From Sabellastarte sp. h YS-2021 (Eukaryota; Annelida; Polychaeta; Sabellida; Sabellidae), in assembly GCA_964017235.1 (NCBI GenBank), contig OZ024929.1, positions 29,695,464 through 29,759,463 of the forward strand: DNA of 64,000 nt. The letters are read 5' to 3'. Under the pieces are notes generated by a model that saw only the letters and a list, made by a program, of their open reading frames with translations, did not search any database and was not told the DNA's origin. The translations under genes were made by a program, and so were the position numbers. Positions 1-10,667 of this stretch are shown one piece after another (position 1 is the stretch's first letter; every line of letters begins with the position of its first letter).

Positions 1-545
1 ATATTCTGTTGCCGGTTAAATTGTACAGGTATGTATGAGCACATTATGGAACATCCACGTAAATAAGGAAATAAAAAACGGCCATTGCTCATTGAATTTT
101 TTGTCTTTATGGTTAGATAAATTGTAAAAGTGCTGGTTTTATAACAAGACTAGTATATCCTAATTTATTTCTTAAAAACTCGAGTTTAAATTACGTAAAT
201 CGATGTCATCCCAAATATCGCCCACCGAGTTACGACTCGAGTTTCGGTCAACTCGTTACAGCACTAATTATCGCCCACGTATTCAAACGCTTGTGTAAAA
301 TATGCTACATTTCAGCATTTCCGTCACATAATATCAATTAAAGTTGTTATTTTCGCTTGAAAACATACAATTTACTCCATATTCTATAATATATGGTCAA
401 ATAGAAGACGTTTTTCTTCAAAAGTTTTGTTTACGGAACCGACTATTTGTTTACAGAAGCCTTCTAATGGTAGGTACTAAATCTCGCGGTTACTTGAATT
501 CGGGCCGGTTATCAGAGGGCGAGTACTCGATGCCATTTTTCAGCA
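1..545. other. No gene seen; AT-rich intergenic DNA
   Basis: I see no coding exon, RNA gene or clear repeat here. The open frame that starts near 344 runs into the terminal inverted repeat of the MITE at 591-1081, so it is not credible as a gene. Confidence 0.5.
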
Positions 546-1726
546 CCCGTCACAGCCCTACCTTTGACCTTGCTGTAGTGACCTTGACCTTAGACCGAGT
601 TTCTGTCCCATCGCCAATTGCTTTTGATATACTGATGGACACAATGGCGAGGGACAGAGCTCACATGTACTTGTTTTCTGTGTAAATTTTGAACGGCATA
701 TTTGTACACATATTACAAGAAGTATAAAGTGTTATTTGGTTTCTTTAAGGTCTGTATATGTGCCGTTCACCTATATTTTATGCCAATCAAACTGGCATGT
801 ATATATTTCAACCAATTTTCAAAATGTAAACAAACCTTCAACATAACATAGTTATCTACAAAATAAATTCCTGGCTTCCAAAAGCAGTTTAATTTAATGG
901 CATATGAATTGTAAACTGGATACAGCTATAATAGACATTACAAGGAGTTTTGAAAGTGAATACAATAGTTCCCCAAAGTTTGAGATTTACACAGAAAACA
1001 AGTACATGTGAGCTTTGTCCCTCGCCATTGTGTCCATCAGTATATCAATAGCAATTGGCGACGGGACAGAAACTCGGTCTACCTTGACCTAAAAATCTTT
1101 TTCGGGCTATATCTTGGAAACTGTAAGGTGTAGGAAGTTTATATTTGGTAGGGGCATTGGTTGGTTGTTGTAGGTGTGAATCATTATGGTGTGACCTTGA
1201 TTTGAACTTTGACCTTGCTGTAGTGACCTTGACCTATAAAATCTTGCCCGGGCTATGTAGAAGGTTGACACTTGGTAGGAATATTGGTTAGGGGGTGCAG
1301 GTGTGCGTGCTTTAACTTTGGCTCTATCAAAGTGTGTTCACCTGCAAGATTTGAGACATGTTTCTCTTATGACAAAGATATATAGATTGCTGCAACTGAT
1401 TAGTTTATCTACTTTTGTATAATTGTGCTATTTCCATGGACAGCTATATTCCAATTAATAAAATTTACAGCTTTGTAATTTTTAGTTTACTGATTAATGC
1501 TGTCATCTTGCCATTGAAATATCTTGATTTAATACTTTATCTTTACATACATTTTCTTTCTTTTAAATGTTATTTTTTCTACTTGAACATTATATGTAGC
1601 TTTATATAACTGACACTGCTCTGAAAGTATCCAGATCTTTGTACTGTTTCACTACTTCTATATTTCATGGTGTTGAACACTTTTTTTGCCAGGCTGTGGG
1701 GTACGGGCATCTCTGATGCTATTTTT
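546..1726 (+). mobile_element. HLE-1 Helentron-like element, 5'-truncated, split by a MITE
   Basis: Pieces of the 146-bp HLE-1 repeat (TGACCTTTGACCTTG, GTGACCTTGACCT, AACTGTAAGGTGTAGGAAG) lie at 546-590 and 1082-1330. The HLE-1 tail follows from about 1440. The 3' subterminal repeat GGCTGTGGGGTA is at 1692-1703, a small hairpin GCATC-TCT-GATGC at 1707-1719, and a T-run follows. The 5' end with the ACAGCCCTTAAGGGCTGT palindrome is missing. The tail is nearly the same as at 23160-23230, 29650-29709 and 46440-46498, which defines the family. No protein-coding capacity is visible. Confidence 0.65.
591..1081. mobile_element. MULE-like MITE with TIRs of about 95 bp
   Basis: The first 95 or so bases (591-686) are repeated in inverse at 985-1081 with about three mismatches; the end reads TAGACCGAGTTTCTGTCCC. 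It interrupts the HLE-1 repeat and is flanked by CCTTGACCT at 582-590 and 1082-1090. That is a 9-bp target-site duplication, typical of Mutator-like elements. Because the target is itself repetitive the exact duplication could be 9 or 10 bp. The interior of about 300 bp has no recognisable coding sequence, so it would be moved in trans. Confidence 0.75.
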
Positions 1727-2060
1727 ACAACCTTAATATGTGTGATGAATAGCTGCTTATTGGAGGTGTCATCATCAAGAGTTGTTTATAACGTCTAAGT
1801 GAAAAAAGTAATGTTACTGTGTTTCACTCTTTACCCAGGTAATACTCCAATCTCTGTATAGCAAAACCTGATATCTTAATCATATTCTCAGATGAAATTT
1901 GGGGGATATATACTGGATTCACATCTGTTGTCCCGCCATGAAATTTCTTGGCATACGCAAAAACTTATAAAGTGATCAACCTTTTCTTTTACAATTTGGT
2001 AAGCATACTCAAAGGAAAATCCCCATTTTGATATGTCCTTAAACTACAGTAGTAGAGATC
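1727..2060. other. No feature recognised
   Basis: AT-rich sequence between the HLE-1 3' end and a short tandem repeat. No splice-bounded open frame, hairpin or repeat stands out. Confidence 0.4.
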
Positions 2061-2326
2061 TTATGGCCAACTTAGAGTCAGAAGTGAGCCTTTGGCCATT
2101 GAAGCCCAAAATCAAGATTTTATATTGAGGTCAAAAGTTAAAACTCTGTTTAAGGTGAATAAAGAACCCACCTTAAGGGCAGAAGTGGACCTTTGGCCAT
2201 TAAACCCCAAAAATCAAGATTTTATATTGAGGTCAAAAGTCAAAACTCTGTTTATTTGAATAAAGAACCCACCTTAAGGCCAGAAGTGGAACTTTGACCA
2301 TTAAAGCCCAAAAATCAAGATTTTAT
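2061..2326 (+). repeat. 101-bp tandem repeat, third unit interrupted
   Basis: About two and a half units of roughly 101 bp. The phrase ATCAAGATTTTATATTGAGG recurs at 2111 and 2213 and begins again at 2314. The third unit stops at 2326 and resumes at 13841 on the far side of element A. The intact units therefore serve as an internal record of the empty insertion site. Confidence 0.8.
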
Positions 2327-3115
2327 CAGTGTTTCCTGAGCCTCGTTTTTCTGGAGGTCAACTGACCCCCGCTTTTGAAAACCGGGGGTCAATGCAAATT
2401 TTTGAGGGTCAGTTGGGCTGGACCCCTTCTAGTTAAACTGCAGGGTAGAAAAATAATAGAGAAACAATGCTGAAATACCTCGAAAAGCTGGTGTCCGCAT
2501 TACAGTTATGAAATGTGGGGAACCATGTATCCCATGGGGTACTTAAACTGGGGTTCAAGTAATATTCTGCCACATTTTCCTCAATAAATAATGTTTAGAT
2601 GTTTAGATATGCCCAGTTACAAAAAAACAATAAATTTGTTGTATTTATGACGTTGACAAAAAAAATACAGTACATTGTACATGGCTGTATATTCATAAAG
2701 ATATCTGATCAGTTCACCTGTGTACATCAGGGTAAAGAAAATAGTCAAAAAATAAACTTGACTAAAATTTTTTTATTTACCCTACAAATATAATATTTAT
2801 ACTGGTTGAAAGACAAATTATTGTAGTTTATTTTGCTTTTTATTTGACAAAAATCCATTGAGTGGTTCCAGAGTTATAGTGTTTTTGCGAATATTTTCGA
2901 ATTTCACAGCTAGTATTTTCCAGGGAGGTTTCCGGCAGGGTTGAGATGAAAAACCCGCCCGGGTATTACCCGCCCAGGAAAACCCGGGAAATCCAGGTGT
3001 AGCGCCAGATTTTACACCCCACATAAAATGCATGGGGTGTAATATATGGCAAGTTCACTTGCCATATTTTACACCCCCTGCCATATTCTACACCCCCTGC
3101 TATATTTTACACCCC

Positions 3116-4264
3116 TTTGTTGGTTTTCTTTACAGTAGCTATATTATGAAATAAGTGAAGTTCAACAGCTATAAACATCCATAAATTAAGCAGTAAAACT
3201 CAAAGACAGTAATTCATATGCTTACAAATTGTTAAATGTCTAAGAATAACAAACTGAATGAAATAAAATATATTTAGTGTTAATACAGTGGGACAAAATC
3301 CTTTCTATATATTTTCCTTTGAAGTGAGAGGCCAACCCATTGTTGTTGATTTGTATTCACTACGCTAGTCCCTAATTGAAAATATCCCTATTTTGTCAAG
3401 TCACCAGAGCTCTGTGAATGGAATCTTGCTACTAGACCTGCAACTATGTGCAAGGCTTTAAGCTTCTGTGGCTTCTCACCTGGGGGTTCTTGTTTATGAA
3501 CTGTTAGTGTTTTCATTTATTGACTTTAAAAAGACTTACAGTAACAGGTGATACATAGGTTATTGTTCTATGATAAGTTAGTGATTAGTTAATTGAATAA
3601 TCTATGCATTGTTTTGTTTGGTTGGATTTACATCACATAATGAACAAAATGGGTCCATTGACCAACTTAGCTCTGGTCTCTCATCTAGAAACCATGAACA
3701 AGCAAAAATGGCATATGTACATAAATTAAATGAATATGATTGATATCCATGAATATTGAAATATATCTTATGATATCTGAACACATTGGATGTTATTTCA
3801 TATCACAGAATTTTATTAACAATGGTATTTTACATTTTTCTATGTAATAATAATAATGTAATAATAAAGTTCTTCAAGAATGATTTTTACTCTGAATGTA
3901 ATATAAACCATACAAACATATGTAAATGAAAGAAATTTATGTTACATTATCAGGGAGGAGAAGTATCTCCCAAAAATACCTTAGAAAGAGTTTTTTCAAC
4001 AATGCCAATTAATCCTGTTAGCTTAGCTAGTCACTTAACCATAAGTGAAACAAATCAAGTTGAAAAGAATGCTAAAGGGGTGTGGCATGATAACATGACC
4101 CAAAAGTGTTTACTGGAGGTGAAATTTTAAAGTCTTTGGGAGATTAAACCTAAGTGTTTATTTAGATACTACTATGATCCTAGTATCTACTTCCAATAAT
4201 GAAAAGATAACTTTTTGTCGTTTTGTATATTTTAACTTGAAGAATATAAAGGTGTGTCTGGAAA
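3116..4264. other. Left interior of element C, no gene seen
   Basis: AT-rich DNA with no recognisable domain. A short open frame at 3939-4130 overlaps the inner 26-bp inverted repeat of C and looks accidental. Confidence 0.4.
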
Positions 4265-5149
4265 CTCTTCAGATGTGACACATCATGAAATTCTCATTTT
4301 TAATAATTTTAAAACTTAATTACCAAGCATGTTTTGTGTTTTGCAAATACTATACTGAGCACCCTAACATATATGAATGAAGTTAACAATGTATGGGAAC
4401 TTGGTTAAACTTTTTGACAGCTTTCTATTTTTGCATATTTAGCACCTATTGAAAAAACACATTTCGTTTCTTGTAAAAAGAAAAGTACTGTATCCAAAAA
4501 GTTGAAACTTTTTGCAGGTGTTAACCTAAAGGTGGTCTGCCTCTAAAAGAACCAATGCTAGGATGATTGTACAGGTTTCACATATATAGGTCTCCAAAGC
4601 AAACTCTTCAGATGTGACACATGCTCTTCAGATGTGACTTATAGCTCTTCAGATGTGACTTTTTAAAAATTTTAGTGTTTATTTTCTTGTTAAAGTTTAG
4701 AAATGTTTATATTGCACCAAGAAAGGAATAAATAATTATAACTGGCAACATGTGGATCATTTTTAGATGAAATAAAAGTGGCTCTTCAGATGTGACATAC
4801 TTCCTTCCTGTCTAGTCAGTGTGATGTCACATCATCTTTTCCATGTGGTATGTGTACTGTGCAGATGTGTTTTTTGGGAAGCTTTCAGAAATTGAAGAAT
4901 TTGCTGATTGTTTGCGGATTTGAACTTTAATTTCATATTTTCTACATATAGTGATTGTTACTTCTCAACATGGTATCACCGGGACAGAAGAGAGGGACAT
5001 GAGATCATATAATGCCAACCTTTAATAGTAACAACCCACTGTGTATGTTATCGTGTCAAGGGTAAGGGCAACAACTATTGTGTTTTAGAAAAGAAGACTT
5101 CTCGCAGTAATATCCTAACCACTGATCAGTGAGCATAACTGGCCACGTC

Positions 5150-5950
5150 ATCTTACAAACTGAAGAAAGAAAAACAAGATGGCAAGTCTGACATGTCTGC
5201 TGCTGCTGATACTAGTTTGACCCTAATAGATTCAACTGTAGTCGCAGTTTTAGGGTCTGTTAATGACAAGAAGAAGCAGAAATCACCTAAGAAGACATTG
5301 GCTAAAGACAAGGATAAGGCCAAAAAGCATTCAAGGCCTTCTAAGTCTTCCAAGCTGTGAACTGACAATAAATTAGAAGCTCTAGATCAGAAATGGTCGG
5401 AACATTTATCAAGGCTGGAGGCAATGCTGTTGGCCTGAAGCTTTCTACTGTAACTGAACTTCCAGACTGTGAAAGTGACACCAACAAGGGCTCCACCAGC
5501 TGGTGCAGTGAAGGCAGCTAACCCTATTATTACACCAACTCAGCTTTTTGACAGACCTCAGCCTGTTGATGTGCACCGACCTCAGCCTGTTGACTGACCC
5601 CAGTCCACAGACCAGGTCCCTGCTATGCAGCGACAGGTGTCCAGTACACTGGTTACAGAGGCAGCCAGGCAGCTTACCTAGATGGACATTGATTCGAATG
5701 TCAACCCCATTGACTGACCTCATACTGTTTGCCCAGCAGAGGAAATCTAGCTGTCTGACCTAGATCAAGGTCCGACTTCAGCCGACACTGACCAAGCTCT
5801 TTCAGAGGAGCAAACCTATAGAGAGACAATGAGAGAGGCATTAGACTCCTTCATGGGTTGGAAGCATATCCCCAAACTGGATACAGCCACTAATCAGAGG
5901 CTGATGACCTCCCTTTTGCAGGACCAAAACTGCAACCAGTTGGAAAGATT
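5150..5950 (+). pseudogene. DIRS gag-like region, disrupted
   Basis: Read in shifting frames, the region gives a lysine-rich stretch (KKKQKSPKKTLAKDKDKAKK, from about 5268), then proline/threonine-rich sequence, then YRETMREALDSFMGWKHIPK near 5820. This order resembles the first open frame of DIRS elements of marine invertebrates. Stops occur after 5358 and around 5600. A deletion and the SINE insertion at 5962 separate it from the pol region. The assignment rests on resemblance and on the downstream pol. Confidence 0.5.
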
Positions 5951-5961
5951 TCAGTCAACAT

Positions 5962-6158
5962 GCTGGGGGCTCAGTGGTGTAGCGGTTAGAGTGCTCACCA
6001 TTAACCTCTGAGGTCATCGGTTTGAATCTCAGCCCAGGTACTTCATGTTGGAAAGTTGGTAGTTACTTACCAATCCCCGGTGGTTTACAGAGCATAATCT
6101 TGACCAACTAGCATGACCCTGGCTGTTGAACATATGTAAAATAAAAAATAAACCTAAA
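5962..6158 (+). mobile_element. tRNA-derived SINE with 12-bp target-site duplication
   Basis: The head resembles a tRNA: an A-box-like GTGTAGCGGTTAGAG and a B-box-like GGTTTGAATCTC about 35 bases later, as in RNA polymerase III promoters. The body ends in an A-rich tail (AAAATAAAAAATAAACC). Both sides carry TTCAGTCAACAT exactly (5950-5961 and 6159-6170), showing LINE-type retroposition into the DIRS gag region. The mid part GTTGGAAAGTTGGTAG is shared with the second SINE at 30478, so the two belong to related families. The polymerase III role is inferred from the boxes. Confidence 0.85.
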
Positions 6159-6170
6159 TTCAGTCAACAT

Positions 6171-7050
6171 ACCGACAGATGACTGGTTATGTAAGAAGTT
6201 GGATAAACTCAACCTCACTAGTTGAAGGCTACCCTTCTAGGAGTTTGGAGGCCACTGGTTTGCAATGTAACCAGTACACCGGGACTGCCAAATCTCAGGA
6301 TTGACAAGACAAGGATTCCAGTTCAATTTCCTAATGGTATTATAAATCTGCCAGACTGAACATTTTCACATCCAGGGTCAGTCCCACCAATTCACAACAC
6401 CCATGGAATTTACAGTAGTGATGAAAGTCAAATTGATGGTTTTACACAGGGTATAAGAATCTACCAGTACTTAGATGACTGGTTGGTCAGAGCCAGATCC
6501 CTCCAAACCTGTCTCCAGCATACACATACTCTAGTAGCTCTGTGTCACGAGCTAGGTTGGTAAACAGGAAAAACCAGAACTGGACCCCAAACCACTTACA
6601 CAGGTGTTCAACCTCATACGTTACTAGTTCAACCTCAAGGAGGGGAAGGCCAGACCCTGTCCCCCACCCTACAGCGCTGGCAAACCTTGAACGCAAAGAT
6701 TCAGGAACTGCTGTCCGAACCAACCTGTCAGGTCAAGCAGCTGATGTCCCTGATAAGGGCTACTGAAAGCTACAGAAAAACAGGTCCACCTGTGGTGGCT
6801 ACATATAAGACCTATACAGTGGCACCTGAAAAGGAATTGGAAGGTTCCAGAATCGCTAGAAAAGGTGATCCCTATCCCCAGGTCACTCCCTCCTCAGCTA
6901 AAGTGATGACCATACAAAGAAAATGTCTACCACAACACTCAGGTGTGCTCTGCCAATCTTTACAGATGTATCAAAAGAAGGGTGGGGCACTAACTTAGGA
7001 GAGCACACTATAAGGGGAACCTGCTCCCTCCCAGAAAGCAGGTAGCACTG
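6171..7050 (+). pseudogene. DIRS reverse transcriptase and RNase H remnant
   Basis: Near 6461 the sequence encodes QYLDDWLVRARS, the YxDD catalytic motif of a reverse transcriptase. Further on, QELLSEPTC and QLMSLI (6700-6750) match the connection region of DIRS polymerases. Around 6955, FTDVSKEGWGTNLGEH shows the first RNase H aspartate. The frame shifts several times. Much of the RNase H domain appears missing, because the text jumps within about 20 codons from the first RNase H motif to the DLDPYAF region that lies well downstream in intact elements. Confidence 0.75.
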
Positions 7051-7055
7051 GTCTG

Positions 7056-7700
7056 CTGTGGAAGGATCTGGACCCGTATGCCTTCCTAGCAGTAGCCATC
7101 TTGGGCAAAGTACTGGAGAAGTTTCAGGACTATCTGCAACAGAATTATTCTGATTGCTCCAGGGTGGCCCACCATGCCCTGGTTTTGGGACCTAGTGACT
7201 ATGTCGGGTCAAATTCCACTGTACCTGCCCAATCTGCTAAGCCAGCCATTTAGTCCCATCCCTCACAGGATTCTACCAAACATAAATCTCAATGTCTGGC
7301 TCCTGGAGCCTCACTGATCAATGAGCGAGGTTTCTCTGAGGCAGTGGCAGCACGAATTGAAGCTCCTTAGAGAGGTCTCAACCAAATCAGTCTATGAGGC
7401 TAAGTGAACCATTTTTATAAAGTGGTGCCACTGTAATTAGGTGGACTTCAGGGCAAAGGTTGCTGACTTCCTGTTGAATCTATTCCAGCACAGGAAGTTG
7501 CGGCCAAGTACCGTTGATGGCTACAGGTCAGCCATTGCAGACAAACTGGGAAATTCACCCATCTATAGTAGCAAAGATGAGAATCTCACTTGTCTCTTGG
7601 TTAGTTTCCACAGAGACAGACTTAAGGGTCGGAGAGGCATCCCCTCCTGGAACATCTCTTTTGTATTGCATATAAGTTATTACCTTACCCAATGAACAGG
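7056..7700 (+). pseudogene. DIRS tyrosine recombinase region, truncated
   Basis: WKDLDPYAF begins at 7056. From 7441 one frame gives VADFLLNLFQHRKLRPSTVD, then GYRSAIADKL and FHRDRLKGRRGIPSW, the N-terminal core-binding part of the tyrosine recombinase of DIRS elements. The catalytic part with the R-H-R-Y residues should follow but is absent: the frame ends at 7693 and terminal-repeat DNA starts soon after. The copy could not integrate by itself. Confidence 0.7.
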
Positions 7701-8652
7701 TAAGGCCCTCCCAACTGACCCCGCTATCAGCTTACCAGGGGTCTTAATTGGTTTAGACATCGAAAAAGATGGTATGATGTCACTGTTTAGACAGGAAGGC
7801 AGTGTTCTAGCCACATAGTGAATGGACAGTACTAGACTGGTCCTGTTGGTGGAAACACAGAATGACTTTTTCTGTTGTTTGGTGGGCCAGTCTTGCCAAC
7901 TGCATTAGCAATTGTCCATTGGTTAGAGCTCTTCAGATGTGACATGTTAAATAAGGTCAACATTTCAGAGTTATTTTTATTCTAATATGTGACAATATAT
8001 TGGAAGTTGCAGACCTTTGTATAAAGGGTTTGCACAAGGTAAAGAATGGGGAAGACTTTGAGACAAAACTATTTAATGTCACATCTGAAGAGCAATATGT
8101 CACATCTGAAGAGCATTTGGTCACATCTGAAGAGTTTCATTGGTGTCAAACTATTCCAGAAGCGATCTTCCAAGAGCCTTTTTTCTGAACTGGATTGCAA
8201 CTAAGTACATTTGACATTCATGGTAAATCATAATAATGATCATTGATTTCATCTATCCATGTCACTGGAAGTAAAATTTACATTTTGTGAAGAAAGTGTA
8301 AATTTTTAAACGTAGGCATCCTCATTTGTATATTAGGGACTTTTTCCAATAAACTTTCATGTCTGTACACAGTTTTATTTTCCCTAAAACAAAATAATAT
8401 AAAATAAAGCTGAAATATTGCTTTTAAAACTATCAATCATGACAATACGTCTTCATAGGTTAAACTAAACCTCTTCAGATGTGACATTTTCTGTTTCGGA
8501 CAGAAACTTTTGCCTGTCATTCTGTTGAAGAAAGCCATTAAAGGTTTATATTTTCAGGCATTATAATGCACATGTTGTTCCTTCTAAACAGCATCTTTGT
8601 TTGGTTCTGCAGCTCCTGTTTTTTTTTAAAGGTGGCCTCTTCAGATGTGACA

Positions 8653-9489
8653 GGGCGTTTCGGACAACAGAATTTAATATTTTAATTCAAATATACTCAG
8701 AGATGCATTGGGAAAATGACTTTAAATCTTGACCACATTTAACCAAAGACTTTAGGCTATCATTTGACTAAAAATGTCAGAAAAAGACAAAAAAATGTTA
8801 TTGTAGTGGGTGCTCAAACAAAGTCACCCAATTTTCAAACCTAAATTTCCATATCCACCAGCACATACTCAAGACCTTGTAGTTTAAAAAGTATTGAAGG
8901 TAGGTTCGAGCTTTATATACCAAATCAAACGTGAGAGAATACGCTTTCATAAAAAAATCTTTTTTTAGCATTTATTAAGGGATTTGTATGCAATATACAC
9001 ATTTTAAAACTTTGCTTTTTTCAGAGTTAACAAATTTTTGTGAAAAAATGGTGAATTTTGGTCACATATTCCCTTCTCATAAAAAAACGGCTAATCCAGT
9101 TGACCTGAAGTTGTCTCTCCACAACTGCCCATCATTAAGATATATTTTAATGTGAACCATTTCATTTTATATGCTTTGGTTGGCAAGCTTGACTCAAGTT
9201 TTTGAGGGTAGGAACAAATGGGTCATGTTATCATGCCACACCCCTAAAACAAAAGGCAAATCTAAGACTAATCCATTTACCAAGTTACATACATAGCCAA
9301 ACAAATCAACTTAAAGAGTCTTGAAACAATAGACATGTCATAATCTAATTCAGTTTCTGTCACACCCCAGAAGTAACACAAATCAAGTTCTAAGCAGTGG
9401 TTAGACATATACAATTACAAATTCAATTGCAATCTAACCAATAAAAGGTTTGCTTTTAATTCCCAATTGATTTGCTCTGAATGGCCCAG
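8653..9489. other. Right interior of element C, no gene seen
   Basis: AT-rich DNA with runs of A and T. Apart from the inner inverted repeat of C near 9210-9235 I recognise nothing. Confidence 0.4.
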
Positions 9490-10667
9490 TAGGGGGTGTA
9501 ACTTTTGATGGGGGTGTAAAATATGGCAGCAATATTTTACACCCCCTAAATCCCCCATTGTTAGGGGTGTAAAATATGATTGCCATATAATGCACCCCCT
9601 AAAAGATCAAAGAGAGGGTGTAAAATATGGCAGGGGTGTAAAATATGGCGTTACACCGGGCTGGGCAATACTCCAAAAGTGGGCAATACCGGGCAATGCT
9701 ATTTTTAAACCCAAATCTGGGGAAAAACCAATGCTGAAGTTTACTTAAGCTTCATAATACTCTAAACATGTGCAAAGTTTTATTATAAGTATATAACATA
9801 TAAATGGCAGTACATGAATACAATATTTAAATGGAATGAAAGATATCAGCACTGAATGAGTACATAAATGAAATTTTACATAACAACTTAGGCATTGGGG
9901 TCATTTGAGGATTAGAATAGCTCTACTTATTTCTATGCACTCACTGCCAGTGAAGCCATACTGTTAATGCAGTGCCTCAGAACCTTATTACTGACACGCC
10001 AGAGTTAAGCTGTCAAGCCAGAGTTTATACTACCTGATGATAGCCCTAGAATAGTGGGGTAAATAATTTAATTGCAATCATGAAAGGACAAGTATAAACC
10101 CCTCTTTTTTGTATTATATTTGAAAGTGACACCAGTAGCAAATATGTTTGATTGTTTATATAATGCTAATGCACAGTTTTAATTCGGTGCACAGAAAAAA
10201 AGTCTGGTGGAAAAAATGACAGTGGAAAGAAAGCCTGGTGAAAAAAATGACAGTGGAAAAAAAGCCTGGTGTGTTTTGAAAAACATGGAAAAAAAGCCTG
10301 GTGTTTTTTTTTCTAAACATATTCACAATTAATGATGAAGTAGAACTGAACCATTAATTTATTATCTATGTATTATTTAAAACCTTCCATTACTGTCAAA
10401 TGGATTGAGAAGTCTTTCAAGTACCTACTGTGGACTTCAGCACAAGATAAATTAGACTAAAACCACTGGCTGGATATAGTTGCAATTAGTAATTTATACA
10501 TCCCACAATAAGGTGTTCCACTGTTAGCCTGGGAAACAAACTTTAATTGCTAATACAGAAGACCCTTTATAGTAAGGTAATAACAGAACACCAGAGCACA
10601 CTTAAAATGAACTATTGTATCTACTGAGGATTGGCTCTTGAACATGGCAATACTTACTTGCAATTAG

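Larger units (their letters stand above)
4801..7925 (+). mobile_element. DIRS-type tyrosine-recombinase retrotransposon, degenerate
   Basis: In order it holds a gag-like region, a reverse transcriptase with YLDD, RNase H and a tyrosine recombinase region. Inverted terminal repeats are visible: left 4801-4840 is the approximate inverse of 7763-7800 (shared core TAGACAGGAAGG). DIRS elements use such repeats and integrate through a recombinase without target duplication. Many stops and frameshifts make it non-functional. It lies in a copy of the 16-bp motif region and carries a SINE. A related 3' end stands alone at 47716-47885. Confidence 0.75.
4265..8652. repeat. Dispersed 16-bp motif CTCTTCAGATGTGACA, 11 copies
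   Basis: Forward copies lie at 4265, 4604, 4624, 4645, 4782, 7929, 8471 and 8637. Reverse copies lie at 8077, 8098 and 8119. The triple clusters (4604-4660 forward, 8077-8134 reverse) have the same spacing of about 21 bp, so they form an inverted pair on the two sides of the DIRS element. Conservation of 14-16 bases in copies hundreds of bases apart, in otherwise diverged AT-rich sequence, suggests a protein-binding site rather than chance. An E-box CAGATG lies inside the motif. Confidence 0.7.
2998..9655. mobile_element. Element C: 6.7-kb inverted-repeat element, unassigned superfamily
   Basis: The end TGTAGCGCCAGATTTTACAC (2998 onward) matches the inverse of 9633-9655 at 21 of 23 positions. 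Flanks are CCAGG and CCGGG, a possible imperfect 5-bp duplication. Both subterminal zones (3010-3115 and 9490-9655) hold several copies of GGGGTGTAAAATATGGC in both orientations, a likely transposase-binding array. A further 26-bp perfect inverted pair lies inside at about 4077-4102 and 9210-9235. It interrupts the GGGCAATAC repeats of element B. No transposase was recognised; the DIRS at 4801-7925 sits inside. Confidence 0.7.

Noticed and set aside
344-685. 113-codon frame near the window start
   Set aside because: Its second half is the terminal inverted repeat of the MULE-like MITE and its first part is AT-rich DNA without a domain.
8000-8188. Small protein with VTSEE repeats
   Set aside because: The repeated peptide comes from three reverse copies of the 16-bp motif; the motif is present elsewhere in other frames and on the other strand.
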